Of a stretch of 64,000 nucleotides of DNA, positions 63,472 through 64,000 are shown one piece after another. The stretch is from Flavobacterium sp. (GTDB lineage: Bacteria > Bacteroidota > Bacteroidia > Flavobacteriales > Flavobacteriaceae). Under the pieces are notes generated by a model. It searched no databases, was not told the origin of the DNA, and saw only the letters and a program-made list of their open reading frames with translations. Both the position numbers and the translations under genes were made by a program. How positions within the stretch are numbered: the stretch's first letter is position 1; each line of letters opens with the position of its first letter. Location of the stretch: positions 1-64,000 of the forward strand of contig NZ_PNNA01000028.1 of the NCBI RefSeq assembly GCF_013823965.1. Direction: 5' to 3'.

Positions 63472-64000
63472 ATGAGCAAAGTAGTTTTAATTACGGGAGG
63501 TTCTTCAGGAATAGGGAAGTCCATTGGCGAATTTTTGCACCATAAAGGATTTGTTGTTTATGGCACCAGCAGAAATCCCGAACGAATCCCGAACCCGGGT
63601 TTTCCTATGGTAGCTCTAGATGTCCGAAATACGGAATCGATTCAAAAGGCCGTTGCCAAAATCATTGCCATTTCAGGTCGATTGGATATTGTCATTAACA
63701 ATGCCGGTGTTGGAATTACGGGTCCCATTGAAGAAATTCCAACGGAAGAAATCAAGAATAATTTCGAGACTAATTTATTTGGACCAATCGAAGTGATGAA
63801 AGCCGTTTTGCCACAAATGCGTTCACAAAAATCAGGTTTGATAATCAATATTACTTCTATTGCAGGTTATATGGGATTGCCGTATCGAGGCATTTATTCG
63901 GCTTCAAAAGGCGCACTGGAACTCATTACCGAAGCCTTGCGAATGGAAGTAAAATCTTTCGGAATCCAGATAACAAATGTGGCTCCGGGTGATTTTGCGA
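63472..64000 (+). CDS. SDR family NAD(P)-dependent oxidoreductase (partial, runs off window)
   Basis: A short-chain dehydrogenase/reductase with substrate not evident. The first 176 residues are present: cofactor site VVLITGGSSGIGKSIGEFL, DVRNTESIQKAVA, NNAGVGITGP, INITSIAGYMG and the catalytic Tyr-x-x-x-Lys in IYSASKGALELI. The 3' end is beyond base 64000. Starts 99 bases after the SRP RNA. Confidence 0.92.
   Translation, partial: MSKVVLITGGSSGIGKSIGEFLHHKGFVVYGTSRNPERIPNPGFPMVALDVRNTESIQKAVAKIIAISGRLDIVINNAGVGITGPIEEIPTEEIKNNFETNLFGPIEVMKAVLPQMRSQKSGLIINITSIAGYMGLPYRGIYSASKGALELITEALRMEVKSFGIQITNVAPGDFA

Overview
The window looks like a chromosomal segment of a Flavobacterium-type bacterium (phylum Bacteroidota). 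The signs are low-GC DNA, many promoters with the Bacteroidota -7 box TAnnTTTG, a type IX secretion (T9SS) C-terminal sorting domain, a GLPGLI domain, SusE/SusF-like repeats, bacillithiol synthesis (bshA), a Bacteroidota-style LptD and many lipoproteins. It carries about 50 protein genes, one decayed gene and one RNA gene (SRP RNA). I saw no tRNA, rRNA, CRISPR array, insertion sequence or prophage.

Layout. 21-9130: a co-directional run of five secreted glycan-degrading enzymes (GH27, GH95, GH2, a GLPGLI/PNGase F-like fusion, GH29), probably for stripping complex fucosylated and galactosylated N-glycans. 9350-13631: a nitric-oxide/Fe-S stress block (Rrf2 regulator, Ric, hemerythrin-like protein, DUF4202 protein). 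It is followed by the collapsed remains of a NarX/NarL-like two-component system and a small lipoprotein. 13716-17573: ilvD, then a DsbA-like lipoprotein and a DoxX protein divergent from an HxlR regulator. 18095-22842: a four-subunit 2-oxoacid:ferredoxin oxidoreductase facing an ADP-forming acyl-CoA synthetase, together a potential 2-oxoacid to acid plus ATP route, with an FNR-like box before the oxidoreductase. 23220-25538: a large T9SS-exported carbohydrate-binding protein.

25639-37388: housekeeping and envelope genes (VanX-like dipeptidase, methyltransferase, PerM-type transporter, M43 metalloprotease, DUF4159, rsmE, tsaD, TamB-like). 37584-41549: central carbon genes (pfkA, gap, a GlcNAc-kinase-like gene, mgsA) and a RidA protein. 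41593-49408: an envelope block (lptD divergent from an amidase, then an MlaD-like gene), followed by two membrane/soluble Fe-S proteins and a small conserved protein. 49508-56706: bshA, a PrcB-like lipoprotein, an outer-membrane barrel, aroC, a dicarboxylate/amino-acid symporter and a TPR hybrid histidine kinase. 56791-64000: Hsp20, a DEAD-box helicase, histidine-degradation genes hutG and hutI, glutaminyl cyclase, the SRP RNA gene and the start of an SDR dehydrogenase.

The most noteworthy items are the GLPGLI-PNGase F fusion in a glycan operon, the near-identical inverted repeats in front of the Rrf2 regulator and Ric genes, the in-frame fusion scar of a sensor kinase and its response regulator, the FNR-like site placed at about -42 before the oxidoreductase, and a redox-type HxlR/DoxX/DsbA divergon with tandem operators. 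All functional names come from reading motifs by eye; no database search was possible.
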